From: Clostridiales bacterium
GTDB taxonomy: Bacteria; Bacillota; Clostridia; Oscillospirales; Ruminococcaceae
Assembly: GCA_019423685.1 (NCBI GenBank)
Contig: JAHZAY010000004.1
Coordinates: 96,146-160,145, forward strand
Direction: 5' to 3'
DNA length: 64,000 nt
Shown here: piece by piece, positions 50,899 to 59,523 of the stretch
Layout of the letters: each line of letters opens with the position of its first letter
Numbering within the stretch: position 1 is the first letter of the stretch
Made by a program: the position numbers and the translations under genes
Notes under the pieces: generated by a model
The model's input: the letters and a program-made list of their open reading frames with translations, nothing else
Told to the model about the DNA's origin: nothing
Databases searched by the model: none

Positions 50899-51041
50899 TC
50901 ACCAAAAGCATCAATTTGCATTTTTCCTTGCAAAATTTGTCTTCTAAGGGATAAAACGAAGATGCAGAGCAAAAAACTTCAGGATTTATGAAAGACTGCA
51001 GTTTTTTTAATAGGGGATTTGTAAACATTCCAAGAACGCTA

Positions 51042-51070
51042 TGGACAGAAAGGTGGAAGGCAAGTATAAT
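51042..51070 (+). promoter_or_regulatory. tlpA-like gene promoter
   Basis: TGGACA, 17-base spacer, TATAAT. It lies 61 bases ahead of the gene. Confidence 0.65.
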
Positions 51071-51130
51071 AAGGAGGAAAAGTGATTCTACCATGGACTC
51101 ACAATATAAGGGAGAAAGGATTTTTAAAAT

Positions 51131-51781
51131 ATGAGAAAAAGATTGATTGCAATTTTGATGGCTGTGGCCCTGCTTTCCATGACCCTTGCCGGATGCGGCA
51201 GTGAGGATAGCGGTTCGGCTGATGCCCAGTCCACCGAGCAGCAGACGGAGCAGCAAGAGCAGACACAGGATGAGCAGACACAGGATGAGCAGACCGAAGA
51301 ATCCTCCAAGAGCGGGGATGTCTTTGAGGTGATGTCGATGAGCGATCTCGACGGCAACGAGGTGGATAGCAGCATCTTTGCGGACTATGATCTGACCATG
51401 ATCAACATCTGGGCCACCTTCTGCAATCCGTGCTTGAGCGAGATGCCGGAGCTCGCGGAGCTTTCCCACGAGTGCGCAGCCGGCGACAACAAGGTACAAA
51501 TTATTGGAATCTGCACCGATATCACCGATGGAAAGGGACAACCGGTGCAGGAGGGCATCGACTATGCCAAACAGATCGTGGAGAGCACCGGCGCAGACTA
51601 CCTGCATTTGGTGCCGGACGAGGACTTTATGGAGTTTTTGATGCAGGAAGTGCAGGCGGTTCCCACTACCTACTTTGTCGATTCGCAGGGTAAGGTGGTC
51701 GGTGACGTCGCTGTCGGTGCGCGGGATAAAGCCAGCTGGCAAAAGGAAATCGACGCACGTTTGGCTGAATTGGGGGCATAA
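51131..51781 (+). CDS. TlpA-family thiol-disulfide lipoprotein
   Basis: A 216-residue exported thioredoxin-fold protein. Lipoprotein signal MRKRLIAILMAVALLSMTLAGC, a Gln/Glu-rich linker containing the tandem EQTQD-EQTQD, then the redox domain with active site WATFCNPCLSEMPELAELS and the cis-proline loop VPTTYFVD. It probably acts at the outer face of the membrane, reducing or resolving disulfides. The next gene, 3 bases on, encodes a tiny CXXC membrane protein, so the two form an operon closed by a terminator. Confidence 0.92.
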   Translation: MRKRLIAILMAVALLSMTLAGCGSEDSGSADAQSTEQQTEQQEQTQDEQTQDEQTEESSKSGDVFEVMSMSDLDGNEVDSSIFADYDLTMINIWATFCNPCLSEMPELAELSHECAAGDNKVQIIGICTDITDGKGQPVQEGIDYAKQIVESTGADYLHLVPDEDFMEFLMQEVQAVPTTYFVDSQGKVVGDVAVGARDKASWQKEIDARLAELGA

Positions 51782-51784
51782 AGA

Positions 51785-51931
51785 ATGAAGAGCAGAACCC
51801 ATCATTTTGTGTCGCTTGCACTGGTTGTGGCGGCAGTTGCACTGATCTCGGTGGGGGTATTGACCGGAGAGGTGCAGTTGGTGCTGACCAAGGCCACCAA
51901 CATCTGCATGGAGTGCATCGGCATTGGATAG
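51785..51931 (+). CDS. CD1871A-type CXXC membrane microprotein
   Basis: A 48-residue protein: a basic start (MKSRTHHF), one transmembrane helix (VSLALVVAAVALISVGVLTG) and a C-terminal CMEC motif ending in IGIG. This matches the small CXXC-motif proteins of the C. difficile CD1871A group, which usually sit beside a TlpA-like protein and a 4Fe-4S membrane protein. It likely relays electrons to the neighbouring thioredoxin-fold lipoprotein. Start ATG follows GGGGGCATAAAGA. The 4Fe-4S partner is not present here. Confidence 0.85.
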   Translation: MKSRTHHFVSLALVVAAVALISVGVLTGEVQLVLTKATNICMECIGIG

Positions 51932-51937
51932 GAAATC

Positions 51938-51973
51938 AAAAGGGAGGCTTTGTTGGAAGCCTCCCTTTTTTTG
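51938..51973 (+). terminator. Intrinsic terminator
   Basis: AAAAGGGAGGCTT and AAGCCTCCCTTTT around a 6-base loop, followed by a T run. Confidence 0.92.
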
Positions 51974-52065
51974 TACTTTTTACCGATATAGAATAGCGCA
52001 GTGCATATTTGGACAGACTAAATGGGGAAAAAGAGAGAAATATTTTGCGCTATGCAATTTTATCC

Positions 52066-52094
52066 TTGAAAAACGCCTGATCCGGTGTTAGAAT
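52066..52094 (+). promoter_or_regulatory. Promoter of the Y-family polymerase operon
   Basis: TTGAAA, 17-base spacer, TAGAAT. I see no LexA-type CGAAC-N4-GTTCG box. Confidence 0.6.
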
Positions 52095-52129
52095 AAAAAA
52101 AGAAGGATGTTGGAAAGGAGCTGGCTGAG

Positions 52130-53638
52130 TTGACCGAGCGCACCTATCTTGCCATAGACTTAAAATCCTTTTATGCCTCTGTGGAGTGTGTGGAGAGGGG
52201 ACTCAATCCATTGACCACCAACCTCGTGGTGGCGGACGCCTCCCGCACCGAAAAGACCATCTGCCTTGCCGTATCGCCCTCACTCAAATCCTACGGGATA
52301 CCCGGCCGCCCGCGCCTGTTCGAGGTGATCCAGCAGATTGAGCAGATCAACACCCAGCGGCAGAAGCGCGCCCCCAAACAGACCTTTTCGGGCAGCAGCA
52401 GCGACAATGAGCTGCTTCAGTCCTCTCCGTCACTCGCCCTCGACTTTATCATAGCGCCCCCGCGGATGGCGCACTATATCCAGATCAGCACCCAGATTTA
52501 TGACATCTACCTCAAATATATTGCACCGGAGGACATACATGTCTATTCGATCGACGAGGTGTTGATCGATGTCACCGGTTATCTCTCCACCTATCGGTTG
52601 TCCGCCTATGATCTCGCCATGAAGATGATTTTGGATGTGGTGCACACCACCGGCATCACCGCCACCGCCGGTATCGGCACCAACCTCTATCTTGCCAAGG
52701 TGGCGCTGGATATCCAGGCAAAGCATGTCCAACCGGACGAAAATGGGGTGCGCATCGCCTCACTGGATGAGGAGAGCTACCGCCGTACCCTGTGGACTCA
52801 CCGCCCGCTGACCGATTTTTGGCGGGTGGGCAGGGGATATGCCCGGAAGCTGGAAGCGTATGGAATCTATACAATGGGGGATGTTGCGCGCTGTTCTGTC
52901 GCAAAACCGGGCAGCTATTACAGTGAGGACCTCCTTTACAAGCTGTTCGGGGTCAATGCAGAGCTGCTGATCGACCACGCATGGGGCTGGGAACCCTGTA
53001 CCATCGCGGACATCAAGGCCTACAAGCCGGAATCGAACAGCGTCGGCGCCGGGCAGGTGCTCTCCCGTCCCTATCCCTTTGCGCTTGCCCGCCTGGTGGT
53101 GCACGAAATGGCCGACAATCTGGCGCTCGAGCTGGTGGACAAAAAGCTGGTGACCGATCAGCTGGTGCTGACGGTGGGCTATGACGTCGAAAATTTGCAG
53201 GACCCCGATCGCCGCCGGCGCTATCGTGGGGCAGTCACGACCGACCGCTATGGCCGGGCGACCCCAAAGCACACCACCGCCACCGCCCATTTTGCCTATA
53301 CCTCGTCGGCAAAACAGCTTGTTGCACAGGCACTTGCCCTGTTTGATCGGGCGGCACACAGCAGCTTGACCGTCCGAAGGTTAAACCTCACTGCGTGTCA
53401 TGTGTTGGATGAGGAGACAGCTCCGAAACAGCAAGCCTGCGAGCAGCTCGATCTGTTCACCGATTACAGCGCAAAGGAGCAGGAGGACCAAGAGTTGCTG
53501 CGGGAGAGAAGGAGGCAGCAGGCGGTGCTTTCGATCAAAAAGAAGTTTGGAAAAAATGCTATCCTCAAGGGAATGAACTTTGAGGAGGGGGCCACTGCCC
53601 GGGAGAGAAACGATAAGATAGGGGGACACAAGGCATGA
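52130..53638 (+). CDS. Y-family DNA polymerase (UmuC/UvrX-like)
   Basis: A 502-residue lesion-bypass polymerase. The catalytic site reads YLAIDLKSFYASVECVERGL at the N-terminus (first acidic residue) and VYSIDEVLIDVTGY near residue 140; GITATAGIGTNLYLAKVALD is also typical. The little-finger domain (VGAGQVLSRPYPFALARLVV) and a long C-terminal extension follow. Such proteins with a YolD partner are found on mobile elements and in many Clostridia. TTG start after AAAGGAG. It overlaps the YolD gene by 4 bases. Confidence 0.92.
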   Translation: MTERTYLAIDLKSFYASVECVERGLNPLTTNLVVADASRTEKTICLAVSPSLKSYGIPGRPRLFEVIQQIEQINTQRQKRAPKQTFSGSSSDNELLQSSPSLALDFIIAPPRMAHYIQISTQIYDIYLKYIAPEDIHVYSIDEVLIDVTGYLSTYRLSAYDLAMKMILDVVHTTGITATAGIGTNLYLAKVALDIQAKHVQPDENGVRIASLDEESYRRTLWTHRPLTDFWRVGRGYARKLEAYGIYTMGDVARCSVAKPGSYYSEDLLYKLFGVNAELLIDHAWGWEPCTIADIKAYKPESNSVGAGQVLSRPYPFALARLVVHEMADNLALELVDKKLVTDQLVLTVGYDVENLQDPDRRRRYRGAVTTDRYGRATPKHTTATAHFAYTSSAKQLVAQALALFDRAAHSSLTVRRLNLTACHVLDEETAPKQQACEQLDLFTDYSAKEQEDQELLRERRRQQAVLSIKKKFGKNAILKGMNFEEGATARERNDKIGGHKA

Positions 53639-54054
53639 AGGGACCATACGACGACATCCTCCATTTGCCGCACCCCACATCCAAAAAGCACCCGCGCATG
53701 TCGATGGCCGAACGGGCCGCCCAGTTCGCCCCCTTTGCGGCCCTGAATGGCTATGGGGCAGCAATTCAGGAGGCGCAGCGGCTGACCGATCAGCGGCTGG
53801 AATTGGACGAAGAGACACAGTCTCTGCTGGATCTGCGGCAGCGCCTATTGCTAGAAAGGATTGCCGAACATCCGCAGGTGACGGTGACCTACTTTGTGCC
53901 CGATGCGCGCAAGTCCGGCGGTTCCTATCGCTGCGTTACCGCGGGGGTCAAGCGCTTGGACGAATATAGCAGATTGCTGATCCTCACTACCGGTCAGCAA
54001 ATCCCGCTGGATGACATTGCAGCTCTTTCGGGATCTTTTTTTGGTGAGACATAA
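53635..54054 (+). CDS. YolD-like protein
   Basis: A 139-residue YolD-family protein, the constant partner of UvrX/UmuC-like polymerases in Firmicutes, thought to be a UmuD analogue or accessory factor. Recognised by MSMAERAAQFAPFAALNGYGAAIQEAQ (the family's best-conserved region) and VTVTYFVPDARKSGGSYRCV. It is coupled to the polymerase by an ATGA overlap, and ended by a hairpin at 54120-54153. Confidence 0.88.
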   Translation: MKGPYDDILHLPHPTSKKHPRMSMAERAAQFAPFAALNGYGAAIQEAQRLTDQRLELDEETQSLLDLRQRLLLERIAEHPQVTVTYFVPDARKSGGSYRCVTAGVKRLDEYSRLLILTTGQQIPLDDIAALSGSFFGET

Positions 54055-54119
54055 AGCCCTTTGCCTTACCGGCAAGCGAGATGACAAATGCAAGGAGGCA
54101 ACTTTATACCCTTTTGGTG

Positions 54120-54158
54120 GGGCGTGAGCGAAATGAAAGGTTAGCTCACGCCCCCGTT
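54120..54158 (+). terminator. Terminator of the polymerase-YolD operon
   Basis: GGGCGTGAGC (54120-54129) pairs with GCTCACGCCC (54144-54153), followed by CCGTTTT. Confidence 0.75.
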
Positions 54159-54249
54159 TTGGTAGACGGGAGATCCACAAAACTTTCGGAACAAAAATGA
54201 TAGATGATGAAAAGCAGATGAAAATTTCCGCAATTGGGAGAATGGGTTC

Positions 54250-54300
54250 TTGACAAAAATAGATGTCTTTCTTATAATAAGAAAGGTCATTATAAGAAAG
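54250..54300 (+). promoter_or_regulatory. marR promoter with palindromic operator
   Basis: TTGACA (54250-54255), 17-base spacer, TATAAT (54273-54278). The perfect 19-base palindrome CTTTCTTATAATAAGAAAG (54267-54285) covers the -10, and a half copy TTATAAGAAAG follows at 54290-54300: a repressor site for the MarR product. Confidence 0.85.
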
Positions 54301-54324
54301 CTGATAATAAAGGGAGTGTATCTT

Positions 54325-54765
54325 TTGGAGAGCCTGCACTATCTGTTGATGAAGAGCTACGCACAGCTCACGAGAAAAGTTTTGTTGGAGGCGGCCAAGC
54401 TGGATCTGACACCGGGGCAGCCAAAAATATTGGAGTTTTTGTGGCAGTATACCGAGTCGGATCAAAAGACCATTGCCAATTACTGCGAGATTGAACAGAC
54501 CACCGTCGGTCGAATCCTGACTCGCATGGAGCAGTCCGGCCTGGTTGTGCGCCGGCAACACCCGGGAAACAGGCGTTCTCTGTTTGTCTCTCTGACCGAT
54601 AAGGGCAGGGATGCGGCAAGCAAGATGTTGGACATCTTTCAAAAGATGGATGCCATGGCGTTGGATGCGCTGACCGAAAAGGAACAGGAACAGCTCAAGC
54701 AGCTTTTGCAAAAGGTCTCTTTCCAGCTTTCTGCACAATCAGAAAGAGGGAAAAGCAATGAATAA
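54325..54765 (+). CDS. MarR-family transcriptional regulator
   Basis: About 146 residues. The winged helix is seen as LTPGQPKILEFLWQYTESDQKT, CEIEQTTVGRILTRMEQSGL (recognition helix) and RRSLFVSLTDKG (wing). The start is TTG 54325 after AAAGGGAG; the frame from 54250 would begin inside the -35 element. It overlaps the YitT-like gene by 8 bases, so it probably controls this membrane protein and itself through the palindrome over its -10. Confidence 0.92.
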   Translation: MESLHYLLMKSYAQLTRKVLLEAAKLDLTPGQPKILEFLWQYTESDQKTIANYCEIEQTTVGRILTRMEQSGLVVRRQHPGNRRSLFVSLTDKGRDAASKMLDIFQKMDAMALDALTEKEQEQLKQLLQKVSFQLSAQSERGKSNE

Positions 54766-55411
54766 CAACAAGATCGACTATCTACCACAACGCTGCATCG
54801 TCCTGCTCATCGGACTGACGTTGATGGCACTGGGAGTGGCCTTCTCGATCCGTGCGGATCTGGGCACTTCGCCAATTTCCAGCCTGCCATACGTCACCGG
54901 CCTGATGTTCAATCTGTCGGTCGGTACCACAACCGTCATCATCAATACGCTGTTTGTGTTGATCCAGATCCTCATTTTGCGCAGGGAGTATCAGTGGTTG
55001 CAGTTGCTGCAAATTGGAGTTGCAGCCTTTTTTGGCATGATGATCGACCTGTGGGGAGCAGCTTTGGATTGGCTCAACTATTCAAACTATCTGCAACAGT
55101 GGGTACTGTGTGTGATCGGCATTGTGGTTCTGGCTTTGGGCGTCAGCGTGGAGGTCATGGCAAATCTTTTGGTCGCGCCAGGCGAGGGCATTGTCTTAGC
55201 GGTCTGCAAAAAATTCCCGATCAAGTTTGGAAACGCCAAGGTGGGACTGGATGTCACACTGGTTTTGTTGGCGGTCCTGTTGAGCTTATTGTGCCTGGGC
55301 GGCCTCAAAGGTGTGCGGGAAGGAACCATCGCCGCTGCCATCTGCGTGGGCCTGATTACCAAAATCTTCAATAAACCACTGGATAAACTCAAGGCAAAGA
55401 TATTTGCTTAG
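54758..55411 (+). CDS. YczE/YyaS/YitT-family membrane protein
   Basis: A 217-residue membrane protein with five or six helices. The family signature is in the first helix and loop: LIGLTLMALGVAFSIRADLG-TSPISSLPYVTG, and again LGVSVEVMANLLVAPGEG. Members are widespread in Firmicutes with no settled function; some have been tied to antibiotic production or drug resistance (YczE near surfactin genes). Control by the MarR product upstream would fit an exporter or membrane accessory factor. Confidence 0.88.
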   Translation: MNNNKIDYLPQRCIVLLIGLTLMALGVAFSIRADLGTSPISSLPYVTGLMFNLSVGTTTVIINTLFVLIQILILRREYQWLQLLQIGVAAFFGMMIDLWGAALDWLNYSNYLQQWVLCVIGIVVLALGVSVEVMANLLVAPGEGIVLAVCKKFPIKFGNAKVGLDVTLVLLAVLLSLLCLGGLKGVREGTIAAAICVGLITKIFNKPLDKLKAKIFA

Positions 55412-55422
55412 CTTTCGAGAAT

Positions 55423-55462
55423 AAAAAAGGGAAGGACATCGCGCGGATGTCCTTCCCTTTTT
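55423..55462. terminator. Bidirectional terminator
   Basis: AAAAAGGGAAGGACATC and GATGTCCTTCCCTTTTT around a 5-base loop, between convergent genes. Confidence 0.92.
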
Positions 55463-55475
55463 GCTTTGTTTTTGG

Positions 55476-56942
55476 CTATGCCTTTGCAATTCTTGGTAGT
55501 CTTGTTGATTTGGTTGCCCATTCCTTCCAAACACCGGGATGGAATAAGAGCAGTAGGGGGAAAATCTCCAACCGTCCGGCCAACATGTCAAACATCAGGG
55601 TGTACTTGGAGAGGATTGAGAGGGAACCGAAGTTTCTGGTCGGTCCGACCCCCTCCAATCCCGGGCCAATGTTGTTGAAGGTGGCGGCAACAGCGGTAAA
55701 GTTGGTGACCATATCCTGTCCCTCCAGCGAGACCAGAAAGACAGAGGCACAGAAGAGGAGCATGTAGGTGATGAAAAAGACGTTGATCGAGCGCAGCACG
55801 TCGTGTTCAACCGGTTTGCCGTCCAGCTTGATCTTCTTGATGCTGTTGGGGTGCAGATAGGAACCCATCTCTTTAAAGAGGGTCTTGACCATAATCACAC
55901 AGCGGGAAACCTTGATGCCGCCGCCGGTGCTGCCGGCACAGGCGCCGACAAACATCAGGGTGACCAATACCATCTTGCTGGCAGCGGGCCACAGGTCAAA
56001 GTCGGCGGTGCAAAATCCGGTTGTGGTGATGATGGACGAGACTTGGAAGGCAGCGTGGGTCAGCGCTTCAAAGGCACTGGAATAGCTGTCCAGAATCTGC
56101 CAGAAGATGAAGCCGGTGGAACACAGGATGATGATGAAGTACCAGCGCACCTCCTCCATGGCAAAGGCCTTTTTAAACTTGCCGAACAACAGCAGGTAGT
56201 AGGCGTTAAAATTGATGCCGAAGAGGGCCATAAAGATGGTGTAGACCCACTGCTGATAGGGGGTGTAGTTCATCATGCTGGAATTTTTGATTGAAAAGCC
56301 TCCAGTGCCGGCGGTGCCAAAGGTGGTGGTGAGCGCTTCAAAGAGCGGCAGATCGCCGATGATGAGGAAAAGCACCTGCAAGAGGGTCATGCCGAGATAG
56401 ATCAGGTAGAGAATGCGGGCGGTGTGGCGCACCCTTGGAACCAGCTTGCCGACAGAGGGTCCGGGGCTTTCGGCCCGCATGAGGTTCATGTTGGAACCTC
56501 CGCTGAGCGGCACTACCGCCAACAGGAAGACCAGTACGCCCATACCGCCAATCCAGTGGGTGAAACTGCGCCAAAACAGCGCACAGTGGGACAGCGCCTC
56601 AACGTCGCTTAAAATACTCGAACCGGTGGTGGTAAAACCGGAGATTGTTTCAAACAGCGCATCGGTGAAGGAGGGGATTTCTCTGCTCAGATAGAAGGGC
56701 AGACAGCCATAAACGCTCATCAATACCCAGCTCAAGGCGGTGGCAATGAGGTGGAGCACAGTGTCCTCCGGCTTTTTGGAGACCATCAGCAAAGCCAGCA
56801 GCGCACCGACCGTCGCTACAAGCAGATAATACCAACCCTCAGCTTCGCGATAGAAGATCGCCACCAGGCAGGGAAGCAGCATCAGCGATGCCAGAATGCC
56901 CAGAACGTGGCCCAGAATATATCGGATCATAGACTTGTTCAT
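55476..56942 (-). CDS. trkH: Potassium uptake channel protein TrkH
   Basis: A 488-residue membrane subunit of the Trk/Ktr potassium uptake system with four repeated membrane-pore-membrane units. Selectivity-loop-like glycines are visible in ETISGFTTTGSS, TFGTAGTGGFS, ITTTGFCTADFD and FNNIGPGLEGVG, one per repeat, as in TrkH. It follows trkA by 3 bases on the minus strand, so both are one operon. TrkA should bind its cytosolic face and gate it by nucleotide. Confidence 0.95.
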   Translation of the reverse strand: MNKSMIRYILGHVLGILASLMLLPCLVAIFYREAEGWYYLLVATVGALLALLMVSKKPEDTVLHLIATALSWVLMSVYGCLPFYLSREIPSFTDALFETISGFTTTGSSILSDVEALSHCALFWRSFTHWIGGMGVLVFLLAVVPLSGGSNMNLMRAESPGPSVGKLVPRVRHTARILYLIYLGMTLLQVLFLIIGDLPLFEALTTTFGTAGTGGFSIKNSSMMNYTPYQQWVYTIFMALFGINFNAYYLLLFGKFKKAFAMEEVRWYFIIILCSTGFIFWQILDSYSSAFEALTHAAFQVSSIITTTGFCTADFDLWPAASKMVLVTLMFVGACAGSTGGGIKVSRCVIMVKTLFKEMGSYLHPNSIKKIKLDGKPVEHDVLRSINVFFITYMLLFCASVFLVSLEGQDMVTNFTAVAATFNNIGPGLEGVGPTRNFGSLSILSKYTLMFDMLAGRLEIFPLLLLFHPGVWKEWATKSTRLPRIAKA

Positions 56943-56945
56943 AGC

Positions 56946-58376
56946 TTACCTCTCCGTTTCCAGGATATCCAGGATATCGTTGAAGCAGGTATGGGTGGTG
57001 ACAATCATGACAGTGTCTCCAACCTGGATGCAGTCGCGTCCGCTTGGAATGATGATTTTGCCGCTGCGGTGGATGCAGGCCAGCAACAGTCCCTTTTTCA
57101 GAGGCAGGTCGGAAAGAGGGATGTTGGTGACGTCGGAGTTTTCCCGGACGCGGAACTCGATTGCTTCTACGCGGTGGTCGAACATGTGGTAGAGCGTCTC
57201 GATGTTGCTGCCGATGGAGTTTTTCTTGGCGCGCACATAGGCGATGATGGCCTCGGAGGTGATGTAGCGGGGATAGAGCACGCTGCCCAGATCGAGGTTG
57301 TTGATGACGTCCTTGAAGGTGATGCGGTTGATCTTGGTAATGACCTTGGCGTTGGAGACCTGACGTGCGTACAGCGTCAGCAGGATGTTTTCCTCGTCAA
57401 TTCCGGTCAGCGCAACGAACGATTCGGTGTATGCCAGCCCCTCTTCTTTGAGCAGCTCCTCGTTGGTGCCGTCGCCGTTGATGATGACCGCTTTTGGCAG
57501 CAGGATGCTCAATTCCTCACAGCGCGCCTTGTCGATCTCGATAATCTTGACGGCGATGCCCATGTGCATCAGCTGGCGTGCCAGATAGTAGGCCGCTTTT
57601 CCACCGCCGATAATCATGGTGTCGCGCACACGGTTGGTTTTGAAGCCGATCTTCTCCAGAAAGTCTTTGGCGGAAGGGCGGGAGGAGACAAACGAGACGA
57701 CATCCCCTTTGGAGAGGACAAAGTCTCCGGCGGGGATGAAGATTTCGCCGTTGCGCTCGACAGCACAGATCAGGATGTTGTGGGCGATGGCTTGGCCCAA
57801 AAACGCAATGCTCATTCCGTCCAGCATATTGCCCTGGGGAATTTTAAATTTGACCAATTCCGCCTGTCCGTGGGCAAAGGAATTGACTTCCAGGGCGGTC
57901 GGAAGATAGAGGATGCGCGCAGCCTCTTTGGCCGCTTCCAGCTCGGGGTTGATAATCATGGCAAGTCCCAGCTTTTCGCGCAGATAACCGACCTCGGTGC
58001 TGTAGTCGGGGGTGCGGACACGGGCAATGGCGGCGCAACCGCCCACCCGTTTGGCCACCGTACAGCACAACAGGTTGAGTTCGTCCGAATCGGTGACTGC
58101 GATGATGAGGTCGGCCTCTTCAATGCCGGCTTCCATCAATACGCTGTAGCTGGCTCCGTTGCCGACGATTCCCATGACATCGAACATGCCGGTGAGCAGC
58201 TGAATGCGCTGTGGCGACTTGTCGACGATGGTGATGTCGTGCCCCTCGCGGATGAGCTGTTCGACCAGGGTGGCGCCGACCTTGCCGCCTCCCACGATGA
58301 TGATACGCAATCCCTGCGGTTGACTTTTCGAAAGGGGGTGTTTTGCGCCCTTATCATTTTTGCGATTTGCAAACAT
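56946..58376 (-). CDS. trkA: Trk system potassium uptake protein TrkA
   Basis: A 476-residue cytosolic gating subunit with two Rossmann RCK-N halves: GGGKVGATLVEQLIREGHDI near residue 30 and GGGKAAYYLARQLMHMGIAV near 240, each followed by an RCK-C domain (AELVKFKIPQGNML; AIEFRVRENSDVTNIPLSDL). The doubled form is that of TrkA rather than KtrA. RCK-C domains often bind c-di-AMP in Firmicutes. It has a 25-residue polar N-terminal extension. Confidence 0.95.
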   Translation of the reverse strand: MFANRKNDKGAKHPLSKSQPQGLRIIIVGGGKVGATLVEQLIREGHDITIVDKSPQRIQLLTGMFDVMGIVGNGASYSVLMEAGIEEADLIIAVTDSDELNLLCCTVAKRVGGCAAIARVRTPDYSTEVGYLREKLGLAMIINPELEAAKEAARILYLPTALEVNSFAHGQAELVKFKIPQGNMLDGMSIAFLGQAIAHNILICAVERNGEIFIPAGDFVLSKGDVVSFVSSRPSAKDFLEKIGFKTNRVRDTMIIGGGKAAYYLARQLMHMGIAVKIIEIDKARCEELSILLPKAVIINGDGTNEELLKEEGLAYTESFVALTGIDEENILLTLYARQVSNAKVITKINRITFKDVINNLDLGSVLYPRYITSEAIIAYVRAKKNSIGSNIETLYHMFDHRVEAIEFRVRENSDVTNIPLSDLPLKKGLLLACIHRSGKIIIPSGRDCIQVGDTVMIVTTHTCFNDILDILETER

Positions 58377-58692
58377 TGTCTTTATCCCTCTTTGGAAGAA
58401 AATAGTGTAGCATTACCAATATAACACTTTTTCTGCACAAAATCATCTGGTTTTTGGTCAAAAACGGAAAAATTCTGAGAGAATGACGAAAATGACCAAA
58501 AACAAATTTCCATTCTTGGGGGAATCGGAAAGGAAAGTGTAGAATAGGAGAACATCCATTTCCAGAAAAAGGAAGCCAGCCGCTCTTAATAGATTGTCAA
58601 TCAGATTGGTTTTTGCTGGCTTTCTCTGCAAGAGTAGGGGAAAGAAAACATCCATCCGGACATCAAAGAAGGGTTGCTTGTTGGGTAAAAGG
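58377..58692. other. trkA upstream region
   Basis: About 315 bases without a gene. AAGCCAGC (58573-58580) and GCTGGCTT (58615-58622) form a long-loop hairpin which, on the minus strand, is followed by CCTTTTTC, so it may be a weak terminator or leader element. I do not find a ydaO-type (c-di-AMP) aptamer. Confidence 0.45.
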
Positions 58693-58733
58693 GAAAAAAC
58701 AGGGGATTGCCGGTTCAAAGCGGCAATCCCCTG
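58693..58733 (-). terminator. Terminator of the sigma/anti-sigma operon
   Basis: CAGGGGATTGCCG (58700-58712) and CGGCAATCCCCTG (58721-58733), a perfect 13-bp stem with a T run on the minus strand. Confidence 0.92.
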
Positions 58734-58743
58734 TTGGAAATTT

Positions 58744-59523
58744 TTATTCATGCCCGTAGCGGTGCTTTTGTCCCTCGTGCTCGTGTTCCCCATCGGAGTG
58801 ACCGGTCGATGGCACTGTGCTGTCGTCGGTAGCGGTTGTATCCGAGTTGGTGTCAGCTGTGCCGTCGAGCTCGTCAATGCGCTGCCAGATTTGCCGCATG
58901 GTCAGCCCCTGCACTTGCTCAGTGGTGACCGTTGGGTCCAACTCTTGCAGGATCAGGAAAGCCTGATATTTGCCAAAGGACATTCCGGCCTCGTGCGCCT
59001 GCTCCAGCTGTTCGGTGCTTCCGGAGTGGCAGTGGACGTTCTGTGTTTGGGAGGTGCAGCTCTCCACCTCGTGCAAGATCTGTCCACACTGCGCGGTGTT
59101 TTCTCCGGCAACCGTCATGGAGAGCACCGCATCTTCATTTAGATACGCCTCTATTTGCTGCGAGTTGAGGAGCTCCTGCAATGCCTGGCGGTAGTCCATG
59201 TTTTGCAGATTCAGCGAATTTGCAATCTCCCATCCGTCATCGTTGTATCCGGTCACCGCCAGGATGCGGTCAAAGCGGTTGATGCTCAATTCGAGCGATG
59301 GGTTTACATCGACGCTGATGAAGGCGGTGGGGACAAAATAGAGCCAATACCCAAATCCGCTGAGCACCAAAACAAGGCACAGGGCGGCCAGCGCGGGATA
59401 AAGGCGGTGACGGCGCTTGGGCTGACGCCGCTGTATCTGTTCTGAGATGGCAGAGAGGGTCCGACTTTTGAGCTCCTCATCTGCATGGATGCTGTCGAAG
59501 GCAGACTTCCACTGTTCATTCAA
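58744..59523 (-). CDS. RsgI-like anti-sigma factor
   Basis: A 259-residue membrane protein. The first 40 residues are cytosolic and would bind the sigma factor; one helix follows (LYPALAALCLVLVLSGFGYWLYF); outside, FISVDVNPSLELSINRFDRILAV is the conserved extracellular segment of RsgI-type anti-sigma factors. Past it are three cysteines with histidine (QCGQILHEVESC, NVHCHSG) and a His/Glu-rich tail (GEHEHEGQKHRYGHE). Start overlaps the sigma gene stop by 8 bases. The histidine and cysteine content hints at a metal signal. Confidence 0.87.
   Translation of the reverse strand: MNEQWKSAFDSIHADEELKSRTLSAISEQIQRRQPKRRHRLYPALAALCLVLVLSGFGYWLYFVPTAFISVDVNPSLELSINRFDRILAVTGYNDDGWEIANSLNLQNMDYRQALQELLNSQQIEAYLNEDAVLSMTVAGENTAQCGQILHEVESCTSQTQNVHCHSGSTEQLEQAHEAGMSFGKYQAFLILQELDPTVTTEQVQGLTMRQIWQRIDELDGTADTNSDTTATDDSTVPSTGHSDGEHEHEGQKHRYGHE

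Noticed and set aside
52020..52129. SOS box before the Y-family polymerase
   Set aside because: No GAAC-N4-GTTC or CGAAC-type dyad near the promoter.
56751..58424. 557-codon open frame on the plus strand
   Set aside because: Antisense to trkH and trkA, no family features.
58377..58743. c-di-AMP (ydaO) riboswitch ahead of trkA
   Set aside because: Expected at Trk/Ktr genes, but its conserved cores are not present on either strand.
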